A stretch of 64,000 nt of DNA, from the NCBI GenBank assembly GCA_001600095.1, contig BCIX01000001.1:4923198-4987197 (forward strand), in the 5' to 3' direction. The position numbers were made by a program, and so were the translations under genes. The DNA comes from Bullera alba (taxonomy: Eukaryota > Basidiomycota > Tremellomycetes > Tremellales > Bulleraceae). Shown one piece after another: positions 46,616 to 57,162 of the stretch. The notes below the pieces were generated by a model. The model saw only the letters and a program-made list of their open reading frames with translations, had not been told where the DNA came from and made no database searches. Within the stretch, counting starts at the first letter, position 1, and each line of letters opens with the position of its first letter.

Positions 46616-49600
46616 ATGAAGTTTGGACGGTACGTCAACTGCCGCTATGTCCGCTTTGCTTCCTGAGCGACTTTTTGAGCAGACATACTGCAACTCTACA
46701 AGAGTGATCTGCTGATCGCACTCTTAGATATCTCACGGAGAACTTGACGCCCGAGTGGAAACGGGCGTATATCGACTATCGAGCATGCAAGAAGGCCATC
46801 AAGGTCATCGCTGTCCGCTTGGGCACTGATCAGCCGAAATTTACAGAAGACCTCGCTGGGACGGATGGCAAAGATAGCTCGGACGCGGATGACGATGATG
46901 ACGATTATGGACCGAGTGCTCCGCCAAAGAAGGCGAGTGCGTCGGTGAAAGATGGCAGTAGAGGGACGGGCAGCAAGGTCACCTCGCCAAAGACGCCTGA
47001 TCCGACTAAGTCCAGTCGCTTGGCACCCGGAACACCTGGCACCGCCAAAGCAGTGAGTGTAGACATGAGCTTGGCCATTCAAGAAGTATAGTGACTGATG
47101 GTCCTGGCGTAGCGGAATGTCAGCGGGTCAGGTAGCTATGGAGCCACGGAGACCAGTCCCAGACCTATTGGGTCTGGAAAGCTACCTCCCCTTCCACCCC
47201 TGGACCTGGGGGAATCCAGTCTTCCCGAAGGAACCACGCTCAGTAGGATCAGACCAGTGCGAATGGACACTAGCAGCTCAATAAATCCTGGCCTTCCATC
47301 AGTGGTTATCATGCCAGAAGGCAGGGCTCCCGAGACCGTATCCAGCCCGGAGAACGGACAAGCGGGACAATCCACAAGTGACGAAGGACAGCTCTCGGAC
47401 TCTGCTCGACATCTGACCTCGCCAAAGATCCTCAAAGACAAGGTTGGCTCGGTCATGAGTCGAAGCCCGAGATTTGCACCCCGGTCCTCGAAGACTCTAC
47501 CGAGTCCCAACGTCGCTGCCGCCGCCGCCAGCCCACAAGTCGGACGTCGCAGCTTGCGTGAGTTCGCGAACTATCTGTACTGCGAAACGAGCTGATCATG
47601 ATATCTCAGGCTCTATGACGCTGCCCTCACCTGGCCAGAATATGCGCGTCGCTCGCAGCTTCGATGAGCTCTACGACATGTTGGAAGCCGATGAAAAGGC
47701 ATTCTTCGATCTGCTAGAGCATGAGTTTGACAAAGTGGAGACGTTCTATCACAACCGGGAGCAGGACGCAATTAGACGAGCACACGATCTCCGTGATCAA
47801 CTCAGGGAGCTTGCGGAACATAGGCGGATCTTCCACGAGCTCTATCCTAATGGTATGCCGGAGTGGGAGGCCAAAGTTGGCAAATACATTACAGTGCCCA
47901 ATGTCGCAAATGTGGCGAAATCGACAGGTCTGGCCGCGTTCACTCAGACCGTCAGGCAGCGACTCAACGCCGTCACGGATCGTCAGGCTGAGCCTGAGAC
48001 AGAGGAGAATGGTGTTGCAGGAGCAGAATCATCAGGGTCGGAGGAACACCGGAGAAAGAGTCTGAGAGAGGCTATGGCGAATGACGCCGAACATCAACAT
48101 TACAATCCGGAGAGATATCAGAAGTACAAGAGAGACCTAAGGAATGCGTCCATGGAGTTCTATCGACAGTTGGAGCTCATCAAGAACTACAGAGTGAGTG
48201 CTACAAGTGGGATCAGTCATGGCCCCGCCGAGGTATAGACTAACTTGGTGAACGATTACCAGATTATGAACATCACTGGATTCCGCAAGGCTTTGAAGAA
48301 GTTCGAGAAGACTACCAAGGTGTGTGACGCTCTACGACATGACACTTCTGAGCGCACGGCTGACTGCTCCAAGATTTACTGTATGGAGATGTACACCGAT
48401 GAGAAGATCGCCCGAGGAACATTTGCCAAAGGCTCTACCATCGACAAGATGATCAAGGAGACGGAAGAGCTATTCACAACGCATTTTGGTGAGCCAGCAG
48501 CAAAGCGAGTAGCGCGTGCAGTGCTAATTGTAACAGAGCATGGCAACCAAAAGAAGGCTAGGGACCGACTACGAAGACAGACCAGAGAGAAGACCGTGAG
48601 CAAATGCCGGTAGTACCAGTCAATTTTGCTGACTTCCGCAGCACTATTACAGTGTGTTCAGGACGGGCCTGTGGCTGGGATTGGGCTTTCCTGCAGCTGT
48701 CTTTGCCCTAGTGGAGGGTGAGCCCCTAATTTCTTTCCAGATTTCCGGCAACAAGATTTGACTATGGTCTTAGCATGTCACGAACATACTCGACAAGTGG
48801 TGCCGGGATGGAACGGTTTGCTCCAGATCTACGGCGGCTTCTACCTCACCATCATCTTCGCTCTCCTATTCCAGCTGAATCTTGAGGCGTTCGTGCGGAG
48901 CCGCATCAACTTTGAGGTGAGATTTGCGTCCCAGACACTTTACTGATCGAGTCACTCTAGTTCGTCATGGAGCTATCAAAGCCGCATCTGGATTACAGGT
49001 CATTTGCCGAGGTCAGCAGCCGGGCCCTTTCTCTACAACGACGAGCTAACAATTCGCCAGATACCCTCGTTCCTCTTTATGACTCTGAGCTATTGCTTCT
49101 TCTTCTCTTTCTACCGAGTCGCTACAGATAACGTCGATCCCACCACGTAAGTAGTCTCAGCGTGGACAGTGTGCTGGACTGATACGTTCTTGCAGATGGC
49201 CTCTAGCTTGGCTTGTCTTTGCTATTTGCTTCTTCCTCAACCCGTTGGACTACTTCCGGCGCAGCTCGCGATACTGGTTCCTCCGGGTCTTGTTCCGGGT
49301 CATTACACCGGGCTATAGTCGTGTCGAGGTGAGCGAAGACCGAATTAGTTCTTATTCCAGACTGATCATCTGTTCAGTTTATCGCTTTCTTTGTCGCGGA
49401 CGAGCTCAACAGGTGCGGATCATCACCGAGCTCGGTTCGCTTGGGCACTTGCTGACTCTACTGTAGTCTGACGTATACCATCCAAAACTTTTACTTCATC
49501 GGCTGCACTTGTGAGTGGTGGCGTCGCTCATCAGTGACTCGATTCTCACACTCGTACCAGATTCACACGACTGGCCTCGAGACAGGGACATATATAGTGT

Positions 49601-50767
49601 CTGCCCCAGTGGTCAATCGTGGCCATATGCGCTGCTCCTCTGCGTACCAGCTATCATCCGTCTCATCCAGTGCATCAAGCGATACCGCGACTCGGGGTTA
49701 TACATTCATCTTGTCAATGTGAGTGGATCGACCGCTCCAGAGCTATCAGATCGCAGAGAAATGACACGGGTGTAGGCTGGCAAGTACTTGAGCTCGATAT
49801 TGCAGTTCTGCTTGTTCGTGCATTGGCGAGCTCACGGTGAGTGACAGCGGAACAGACCATGTTAAAGACGTGCTGACACCGGAATAGGGCGACATCTGCA
49901 CGATGCGTCCTTCATCGTCTGGGTCATCTTTGCCATCGTCTCCTCCGTGTACACTAGCTCTTGGGTGAGTCTCTGGCAGCTACATCCATTTGTCATTACA
50001 CAAGCTTACCGAAACAGGATCTCGTGGTCGATTGGAGCTTGTTCCGCCCAGATTCGGGATTACTGCGACAAGATCGGGGCTACAGTCATCCTTACGTGAG
50101 TATACTTTAGCTCGCTCTGTCTTGCCTAAGGTGCTGACGAAGGATAGATCTATTACTTCGCGATGGTGTCGAACGTCCTGATCAGATTCGTCTGGATTTG
50201 GTGAGTGGCCTGATCATAATGGTATGTTGTTATGCCTTGCTGACGCTGGGAGAAAGGTACATCCCCAATCCTCGAGTACACACAAACTCCCGGAGCTTCT
50301 ACTTTGCTCTGGCGGAAATGCTGAGAAGATGGCAGTGGAATTTCTGTAAGCCTAACTGTTGTCTAAGCTCTGAGGTCGTGCTGACTATGCTATAGTCCGA
50401 GTGGAGACTGAGCATCTTGGTAATGCGGACGCATATCGGGTAAGTCACAAATGCTGTATTATGCCTCTATATGAAAGTATAGACAGGACTAAATGTGTTC
50501 TTGTAGGTGACAAGGGAAATCCCACTGCCATACCGCCGCGTCGAGCATGATAGCGATGAAGAGGACGCCAAACCCTCACTCAAGCGAACCAACACGAAAC
50601 TCAGTGTGCGCCTGGACAAGATCAAGCGGGGTTTGACTGGCGAGGGGTCCGGTCGAGGGCCAAATGAGCTTAATGTCGGAGGTCGGGGTCACGCCCAGCA
50701 GAGGGAATACGAGGCTCGTCGGCCCGGCGACGACCTAGACAGTCGGAGACCGGAGGGCGAGGTGTGA
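46616..50767 (+). CDS. SYG1: SPX-EXS phosphate exporter, Syg1/Xpr1
   Basis: Twenty-two exons: 46616-46629, 46728-47052, 47113-47557, 47610-48193, 48263-48319, 48374-48488, 48537-48595, 48642-48717, 48774-48916, 48961-49011, 49061-49146, 49196-49328, 49378-49412, 49467-49510, 49561-49718, 49776-49836, 49888-49964, 50018-50095, 50148-50200, 50257-50345, 50396-50439 and 50507-50767; 995 residues. The SPX domain (inositol pyrophosphate sensor) opens MKFGRYLTENLTPEWKRAYI, is interrupted by ~210 disordered residues, and ends with IMNITGFRKALKKFEK. Membrane helices follow (LWLGLGFPAAVFALVE onward), then the EXS domain: DRDIYSVCPSGQSWPYALLL, IRLIQCIKRYRDSG, HLVNAGKYLSSILQF. Xpr1 exports phosphate; in fungi Syg1 is at the plasma membrane. 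The C-tail is hydrophilic and Arg-rich. Confidence 0.9.
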
Positions 50768-50982
50768 TCGATGATCAGTGATAAGATGAGACGACCTAGC
50801 ACGGACATACAGGGAAACGATCGAGAGCAACATCGACACTTGCAAAGCACCACATACTGTACATATTTACGGTACACGACATACTTTTACTCTTAGGACC
50901 AACATCTACATACAGACCCGGAAATGCATGGCGGGTTCCCGACACTCGAAAAGGCTGCAACCGTAGCCTCTCAGCCTATCGA

Positions 50983-52928
50983 TCACCTGCGAGACCTTGA
51001 GCGACTCCGACTACCGGATTGACCTCGCCCATCCGAAGTCATTCTGTCCTGAACGTCTCTAGACTTGTCCGCGATCCGTCGCCCTACACCTCTAGCCGAG
51101 TCCACAGCCGTGTCTCTGACTGAGTCCAGACCCCTCTCGAGCTTCGACTTGACGCCCGGCGGTGTGCGATAGACGTTTCTGAAGAACAGCCAAAGTACAG
51201 CGAGGATCGGTACCCCGAACCGCATACTAAGAGGTAAAGGCTATGTCAGTCGTCTTGCTTTGCCAACGTAGATCACATGTGATGGGATTGATTCGCCACT
51301 CATTGACTCACGCATCGAATGCCAAACCCCCTTCGGCGTCCGTCTGACCCATCCAAACCAAGAGCAACACACACCAGAGAACCGTCCAAGCAAGTGTGAC
51401 GTCGACAGTCCGCTCAAACCTGTTCTTCGCACGAACTCGATCCCTAAGTACCGTCTTTTCCTCGGTGGACAGCGCGGCCCAATCGTCAGGTCCAATTCGA
51501 TTGTCATGTTGAGCCGCGCGGTCAACCATTCGATCGTCGTTCTTCCTCTTCGGGGTGTCGCGCTGACTCTCAGGGTCGAAGGAGCATGTGAGGGCGCTAC
51601 AAGGGGACCGCATGCAGTCCTGGCAGCAGCCCCCGATGTAGGTGATGAAAGTGAGGAGAATGATCAGGAAGCAGATGATTCCACCAGCGCCGAAGAGGAG
51701 CAACATGACGGACAGGACTCGAGTCGAGGTGAACAGTGACGATTCTGATACCCCAGGCGCTTGGTAGGCTACCGCCGTAACACAGGATCCCCTGGAGACG
51801 TCTGTCAGCGGTCGCCTGACCAGTAGACTACCGACTCAGCGCCCACACTCACCCAGTGCAATAGCCTATACCGCCCATCTTAACACCTGCCATTTCCGCA
51901 AAGTACCATCCCTCGCCTATTGGCCCCGCCGTGGCTACCAATGCGGCCCCCAGGGCACAGAGCAGCAGTGCGACCAGGAAAGCCGACTTCTTCTTCATCC
52001 ATCCCCAGCCACTCCATCCCCAGAATCCAATACAGCACCCCGAGCATCCGGAACAACCGCACCCAGAGCAACATGACCAGGCGCCATAACCACCAGCTCG
52101 ATCACCGGATTCCCACTTGGCTTTGCGTTTATCCTCATCATCGTCCTCTTCCTCGTCGCTATCGCCTCGACCGCCCGGCCTCCTCGTCGTAGCAGTGGAT
52201 CGGCTGCGGGAGCTTGAACTCGCCGCAACGGTCTCCGCTTGGGAAAGCCTCGATGCCGAACGATCCTTCCCAGTAGTGCCAGCCTTGGATCTATCTCGAG
52301 CTCTGGGCTTCCTTGACTCGTCCGAATCCTTGCCTGAATCTGAGTCGTCGTCTCGCCGTACGCGCTGACTCTGTTGAGGTCTCTTGGCTGGCGATCGGTC
52401 AGCGCCTCTGGCTGGCGGTCTTCTCGGTGTTCTTGATTGATCGCGTGGGATTTCTCGGGGCTTCTCCGGTCTCGAGGGGGGCGCCCGTTTCCTCTTACTT
52501 CCCTCCTCCTCGCTGTCTTCTTCACTACTTGCTGGATCCGCCTTGCCTCCACCGCTCCCCTTTCCACCTATGGAAGGTTTCGCTTTGCTTGTCGCTGTCT
52601 CCTGCTCTTCCTCGCTATCGGCGAATTCCAGATGTTCAGCAAATTTCGTCTGTCGATCAGTGGACTTCTTCGGCTTGACAAGTCGAGCTGGAGGATCACC
52701 ACGGGCCTCATGACCGAACCTTGCAGGAGGCGGTCTGGTTTCTGGCGTTTTCCGCTGTGCAGTGGCTGGTGGGGGAGATTGGGCTTTCTTCTTTGTTGTC
52801 ACTGGCTCCTCCTCCTCAGAGGAATCTAGCTCATCTGTCAATACCGAAGAAACGTCCGATACCGTCCCGTCATCGTCGGAGTCTGCGGCTTTCGCAGCCT
52901 TGCTCTTGCCGGCCGATTGCGCCGACAT
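50983..52928 (-). CDS. SUR7/PalI-like membrane protein with long disordered N-terminus
   Basis: Exons 51853-52928, 51312-51791 and 50983-51226 (minus strand); 599 residues. Residues 1-310 are charged and disordered with acidic Ser clusters (DSSEEEEPV, ASSEEDSEEEGSKRKR). A Cys/Gly/Trp-rich block (WSCCSGCGCSGCSGCC) sits right before the first helix (SAFLVALLLCALGAALVA). After it come GIGYCTGGSC, reminiscent of the SUR7/PalI Gly-Tyr-Cys motif, a second helix (MLLLFGAGGIICFLIILLTF) followed by GGCCQDCMRSPCSALTC, a third (VDVTLAWTVLWCVLLLVWM) and a fourth (FGVPILAVLWLFF). Four helices and the loop motif suggest the fungal claudin-like SUR7/PalI group (cell cortex, pH signalling), but similarity is loose. 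Confidence 0.65.
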
Positions 52929-53271
52929 GCTTGATCCGTCCTCAAGCGTATTCACAGCGCGCCATCCGATTGTCAAGATCCTACGAGTCTGGTGGGGTGG
53001 GGTCAGACTTCTGGGATGATCAGTCACTAGTCGTCATGTTTGTCCAGTGGACTTGATGGTGCGGTCTGTTACGACCCAGGAGCAATATCCTTTGACAATC
53101 GGCGGCGAGCTCAAAGGATGGTGCATAGTGAAACTACGCCAAACACCAAATTGCCTACGTCGTTAGCGGGGAACATGGTGCACAGGGTGACAGGGCTGTC
53201 AACTCCTCTGGGATCCCAAGCATCCGCGATATCAATATCCTCAGTTCCGTGCACCTCCGCTGCGGCAACGT

Positions 53272-56200
53272 CTATTCCGATTGGTTGTCGCTCAGATCCG
53301 AGGCCGAATCATCCTGCATCGGCGTCAGCGAGAGATTCAATCAATTAAGTCAAAGTTGCTCACCTGACCGAAGAAGGCGAACGCCTTGGCCTTACACTCC
53401 TCCTTCTTCCGCCTGTGCGGGGAATGCCCACTCTGCCTCCCGTCCCTGCCTAGGCCTTTTGGTCTCGGCGTCTTGAGTTCCGCTAGAGCATGCTCGTGTC
53501 TCCCGCCTGGAGACTGGCTATCACCCTGCGACGAGGATATGACCGACCTGCCCGAAGGGATGAGATGCGCCCCTCCGTCGACCCGCAACTCCGAAGGACC
53601 AGCTCTGATCTCGTCCCGTTGACCAACCTCGCCTTCCTTGTTGTCGATCTCGGCGGCAACCAGTGCCTCGACTAGATGTCGCTGGGAAAGAGGAGGGGGA
53701 CCGCCATAATGTGTGGCGTAGCGATCTGGGGTGTAAACCCCCGATTTTCGATGAGTTGACTCTTGGATTCGATTGACGGATTTGGGGATTGGATTCTGAG
53801 TGTGGCCGCCTTCGGAGTTGTTTGGCGAGGATGGTTTCGTCTGCTCGCCTCCGGATTTGCTACACACCATGAGTCAGTACACTGCAAAGGAGATGCTGAC
53901 ATCCCATCCGATTCAGCACTTACTCGTCAATATCAAACTCGTCCTCATCCTCCTCTTCTTCTTCTTCCTGCTCGTCCTCTTGCTCCTCTTTGACAGAGTC
54001 TTTAGCTCGAGTATCCTTCTTGGCGGGGTTGGACGATCTTTGCCTCTGAGCACCCGACGTGCCCGATGGCTCATTGTCCTCTTCCACCACCACGAACGAT
54101 TTCTGCTTTTCCCTCTCGTTCCAGCGCAACGTCCTGGAGATCGAGGAGAACCAGTCGGTCGAAGCCTTGTCCGCGCTGACCGTTGGGAAGGGGTACTTGG
54201 AAGCTGTGACCTTGATGTGATCGCCTTGCTTGAGCTCGACTCGTCCTCTGCCGTCGAAACTGGCCCAGGCAGTGCTCCGCGAGTTGTAGGGGACACAGAT
54301 CCTGAGCTCCATGCTGTCGGGCAAGAGCATCGGTCGGAAGGATAGCGTGTGAGGGCAGATGGGGGTGATGAGGATAGCGGGGATCTGAGGATGAACCAGT
54401 GATCCGCCGGCCGACAGAGAGTACGCCGTGGAACCAGTCGGAGTTGAGACCGTCAGACCATCCGCTTGTACTGTCGTCAAGTGATGTTCGTCACCAAAGA
54501 GCTCAAGCAGAGAGACGTATGGGCTGGGTCCACGGTCCACCACCAAATCGTTGAGCACCTCGAATTGTTCCACTGGTCGAGTTGAGAAACACATGATCTC
54601 CTTGTCCTTCCCCTCAACGCACTTCTGCACCTCGCTTGACGTCCCTCCAGGACACTCCAGTGCTTCCCATCCGCCCTTGTCCACCTGTGACATGAGGATC
54701 TCACCTCCAGCCTTCTTGATTGCCTTTCGCTTCTTGCCCTTGGACAGTGCGTCTTCCGCTTCTTCCGGTGCGATCGCTCGATACACTGTACATGTGAATC
54801 GCATTCGGAGGTTGACCCGGATCCCATCGTCGATGACTCTATCCATGGTCTGCTTATACTGGGCAAAGTCGAAGTTGGTCAAGAAGCCCAGCGAGCCAAG
54901 GGCGAAAGGCAGTACGGGGGGAACGATACGTTGGCTAAGACAGAGCAGGATCAGTGATCGGCGGTTACCAGCGCGCAGAGTTGACTCACAATAGCCAGGA
55001 TGTGAACAGCACTGTACCATCTCCGCCAAGCTGCACTCTGTCAGCTCGATAACATGACGAGACCGCTCCTGCACTTACCGTGATGACGAAGTCGAACAAT
55101 TGAGAGCTATTCGAACACATCTCCGCGGTCCAGTAGCGCAACTGCCCCTCATCCTTCTTCCTTCCAGCTTCTGACAGACTTGTGGAGCTTGGCCACGCTG
55201 ACATGTTGTTGACACTGGCACTCGAGCTCGAACGTCTCCTGCCCACTGGTTGGAACAGCTCCGGGTAATCTCTCTGCAGACCGGCTGCATCAAATCGTTT
55301 CGAGTTTCGGAGCTGAGCATCGACGTACACCACCATTCCCCTCTCGGTCGAATTGGGTCGGACGGGGGCTTCTGATGACGGGACGGGCTTTTTCTGCATA
55401 AGGTACAGGGCGAGCTCTCTTGTGAGCTTAATGAGTCGATTGTCTCGGGCTTTAGTGACGATCAGGATATGTTGAATCCTTGATCTAACCCGTGTTCGGC
55501 CTGTTTGCAGTCGAGTCAGTCGGCTGCTTCAACGCCGTAGTATTTGGTCCGTACTCACCGAGCTCCTTGGACATCTCCCTCACACCCTGCGCTGTCTCCG
55601 CGAGTTGCCTTGTCAAGCTTCCACCATCCTCCTCATCGTCAATAAAGTCGCCGTCTAAGATGGTGCTTCCTCCAACCTGACTAGACCTGTCTGAGTCGTA
55701 CCCGCTACCAGAAGTGCTGAGAGGGGGTCTCGCTCCATTGCCAATCGGAGAAGTGACTCTCGACACATTCGTGTCGGAAACTGACGGAAGGAGAGATGTG
55801 TTCGTATGGTTGGGCCTTGCGGGTGAAGAAACGTGCGAGGCCGATTTCGGTCCGTTCGAGCGGTGATGGGGTTTGTTGGAATTCGCATGGGGAGGCTCTT
55901 GATCGGGAGAATCGTTGGTCCTGTTCTTGAGCCATTCTTGGAGTGATCCTGAGCCCCGTTTGTCAAGGTGGGAGTGGATGAAGCAGGGGGAAGCTTCGGG
56001 GATGTGACTGCGGGGTGGGGACTGCGGGGCTGATCCGTTTGGTATGTCCGTCGGTCGACCTGACTCTATCCGGGATAGAGGTGATGGAGGAGGCGGCTGC
56101 CGTTGTCTTGATCCGGAGGAGACAGACCTGGAGACGGGTTGCAGAGCGCTGGTCGGCGTTCGTCCACCATTACTACCCCCAGCAGCCGCACCGGTGCCGG

Positions 56201-56739
56201 TACTGGTGTATGCCGATGATGAAGCGCGGATCGTATCCGATTTAGACATGTCGCTGCTCATGTCGGCAATGTCGATTTGTAGGTCGAGGGAGTGATCACT
56301 GTGGGTGTACGCTGTGGTGCCAGTGACAATTCGCAAGTCCCCGAGGCCGAATCGCTATATCAAGAAACAACTCGTCAGCGAATGTCTAAGCCATTCACAA
56401 AAAATGTCTTCGTGGGCTTGTTCGCTGTACAGTACACTCAAGACTCCGATCACTGACCTCCTTGTCCAACGTAGCGTTGAGATCCAAATGCTTGAGATAG
56501 CTCGAATCTCTTCTGAGGCCGCTGGGTCGTTTCGGCCGCGTCGACCAAGGCGAGTTTGAGACGGTGGAGGGAGGTGTGGAGGGCGAATCGGTGTCTGCGG
56601 GACAACTGCCGAGAGATGAGCCGGGGGAGGAGAAGCTTGATAACGGGGAGTCAGAGTACGGAAATGGATCCCTCTCTGCCTTAGATTGATGGCCGACGAT
56701 CAGGGGCTGTAGCAACGAGTACTTTGAGGTCGATGTCAT
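53272..56739 (-). CDS. NAD(H) kinase, Utr1/Pos5 family
   Basis: Seven exons: 56458-56739, 55559-56354, 55079-55500, 54990-55030, 53924-54934, 53364-53859 and 53272-53313; 1029 residues. The catalytic core begins with IQHILIVTKARDNRLIKLTR and has GGDGT (502-506, ATP/NAD site), PPVLPFALGSLGFLTNF, NDLVVDRGPSPYVSLLELF, the NAD-binding TPTGSTAYSLSAGG and VQADGLTVS. It phosphorylates NAD to NADP. About 360 disordered N-terminal residues and ~290 C-terminal residues flank it, the latter with a poly-Glu/Asp run and a conserved-looking end (AFAFFGQDDSASDLSDNQSE). No organelle presequence, so probably the cytosolic enzyme. The ATG at 56739 is used because a TATA box lies ~160 bases upstream. Confidence 0.88.
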
Positions 56740-57162
56740 TATCGACCGGAGGTGATCAGAGCCGAGGTGGATGCAGTGAAATCCGGGGGGTGCGAGGCGG
56801 CGATATCCGCAAGCTCTCTCTCGGTCAACGAGGAGGATACAAGCGGTGGTGGTGGTGAGTGAGATGGATACATCATGTGAGGATGGCTTTGCAGCCTTTA
56901 TATAGGTGATAGCAGGGGATCGTGCATGGTCCATGAGGATATCCGGCTGACAAGGGTTGGCAGTATCTCAGATAAGTGGTCGCCTTGCCTCCCCAACGAC
57001 CGCCTTGACTACCGGAACGCGGCAACTGCCTTGCTGTAACATCTCAAGACGCTGGGTGCAACGGCCTTGAACGTTTGAACGGCCGGTAACATACGACCAA
57101 GAGGGTAGCCTTGCGATAAACTACCGTATACAACGTAGTTCCTCCCTGACTAGCCTGACTCC
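56740..57162. promoter_or_regulatory. Intergenic region upstream of NAD kinase
   Basis: 423 bases between the NAD kinase start and the stop of the DENND6 gene; holds the NAD kinase promoter (TATA box annotated separately) and the neighbour's 3' UTR. A long open minus-strand frame continues upstream of the start to 56934 but crosses the TATA box and is taken as leader, not coding. Confidence 0.4.
56896..56904 (-). promoter_or_regulatory. TATA box of the NAD kinase gene
   Basis: On the minus strand this reads TATATAAAG, a consensus TATA box, about 157 bases upstream of the ATG at 56739. It is one of the few clear core promoter elements in the window and supports that start codon. Confidence 0.55.

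Noticed and set aside
51995..52567. Minus-strand open frame of 190 codons
   Set aside because: Same strand but shifted frame within the disordered exon of the SUR7-like gene; Arg-rich with no features.
53800..54345. Plus-strand open frame with Leu/Phe/Val runs that looks like membrane helices
   Set aside because: It is the complement of the Glu/Asp-rich tail of NAD kinase (GAG/GAA/GAC repeats read as CTC/TTC/GTC), so the hydrophobicity is an artefact.
56740..56934. Upstream ATG giving 65 more residues on NAD kinase
   Set aside because: The segment runs through a consensus TATA box, and its composition (CILLVDRERACGYRR) does not resemble the downstream disordered region.
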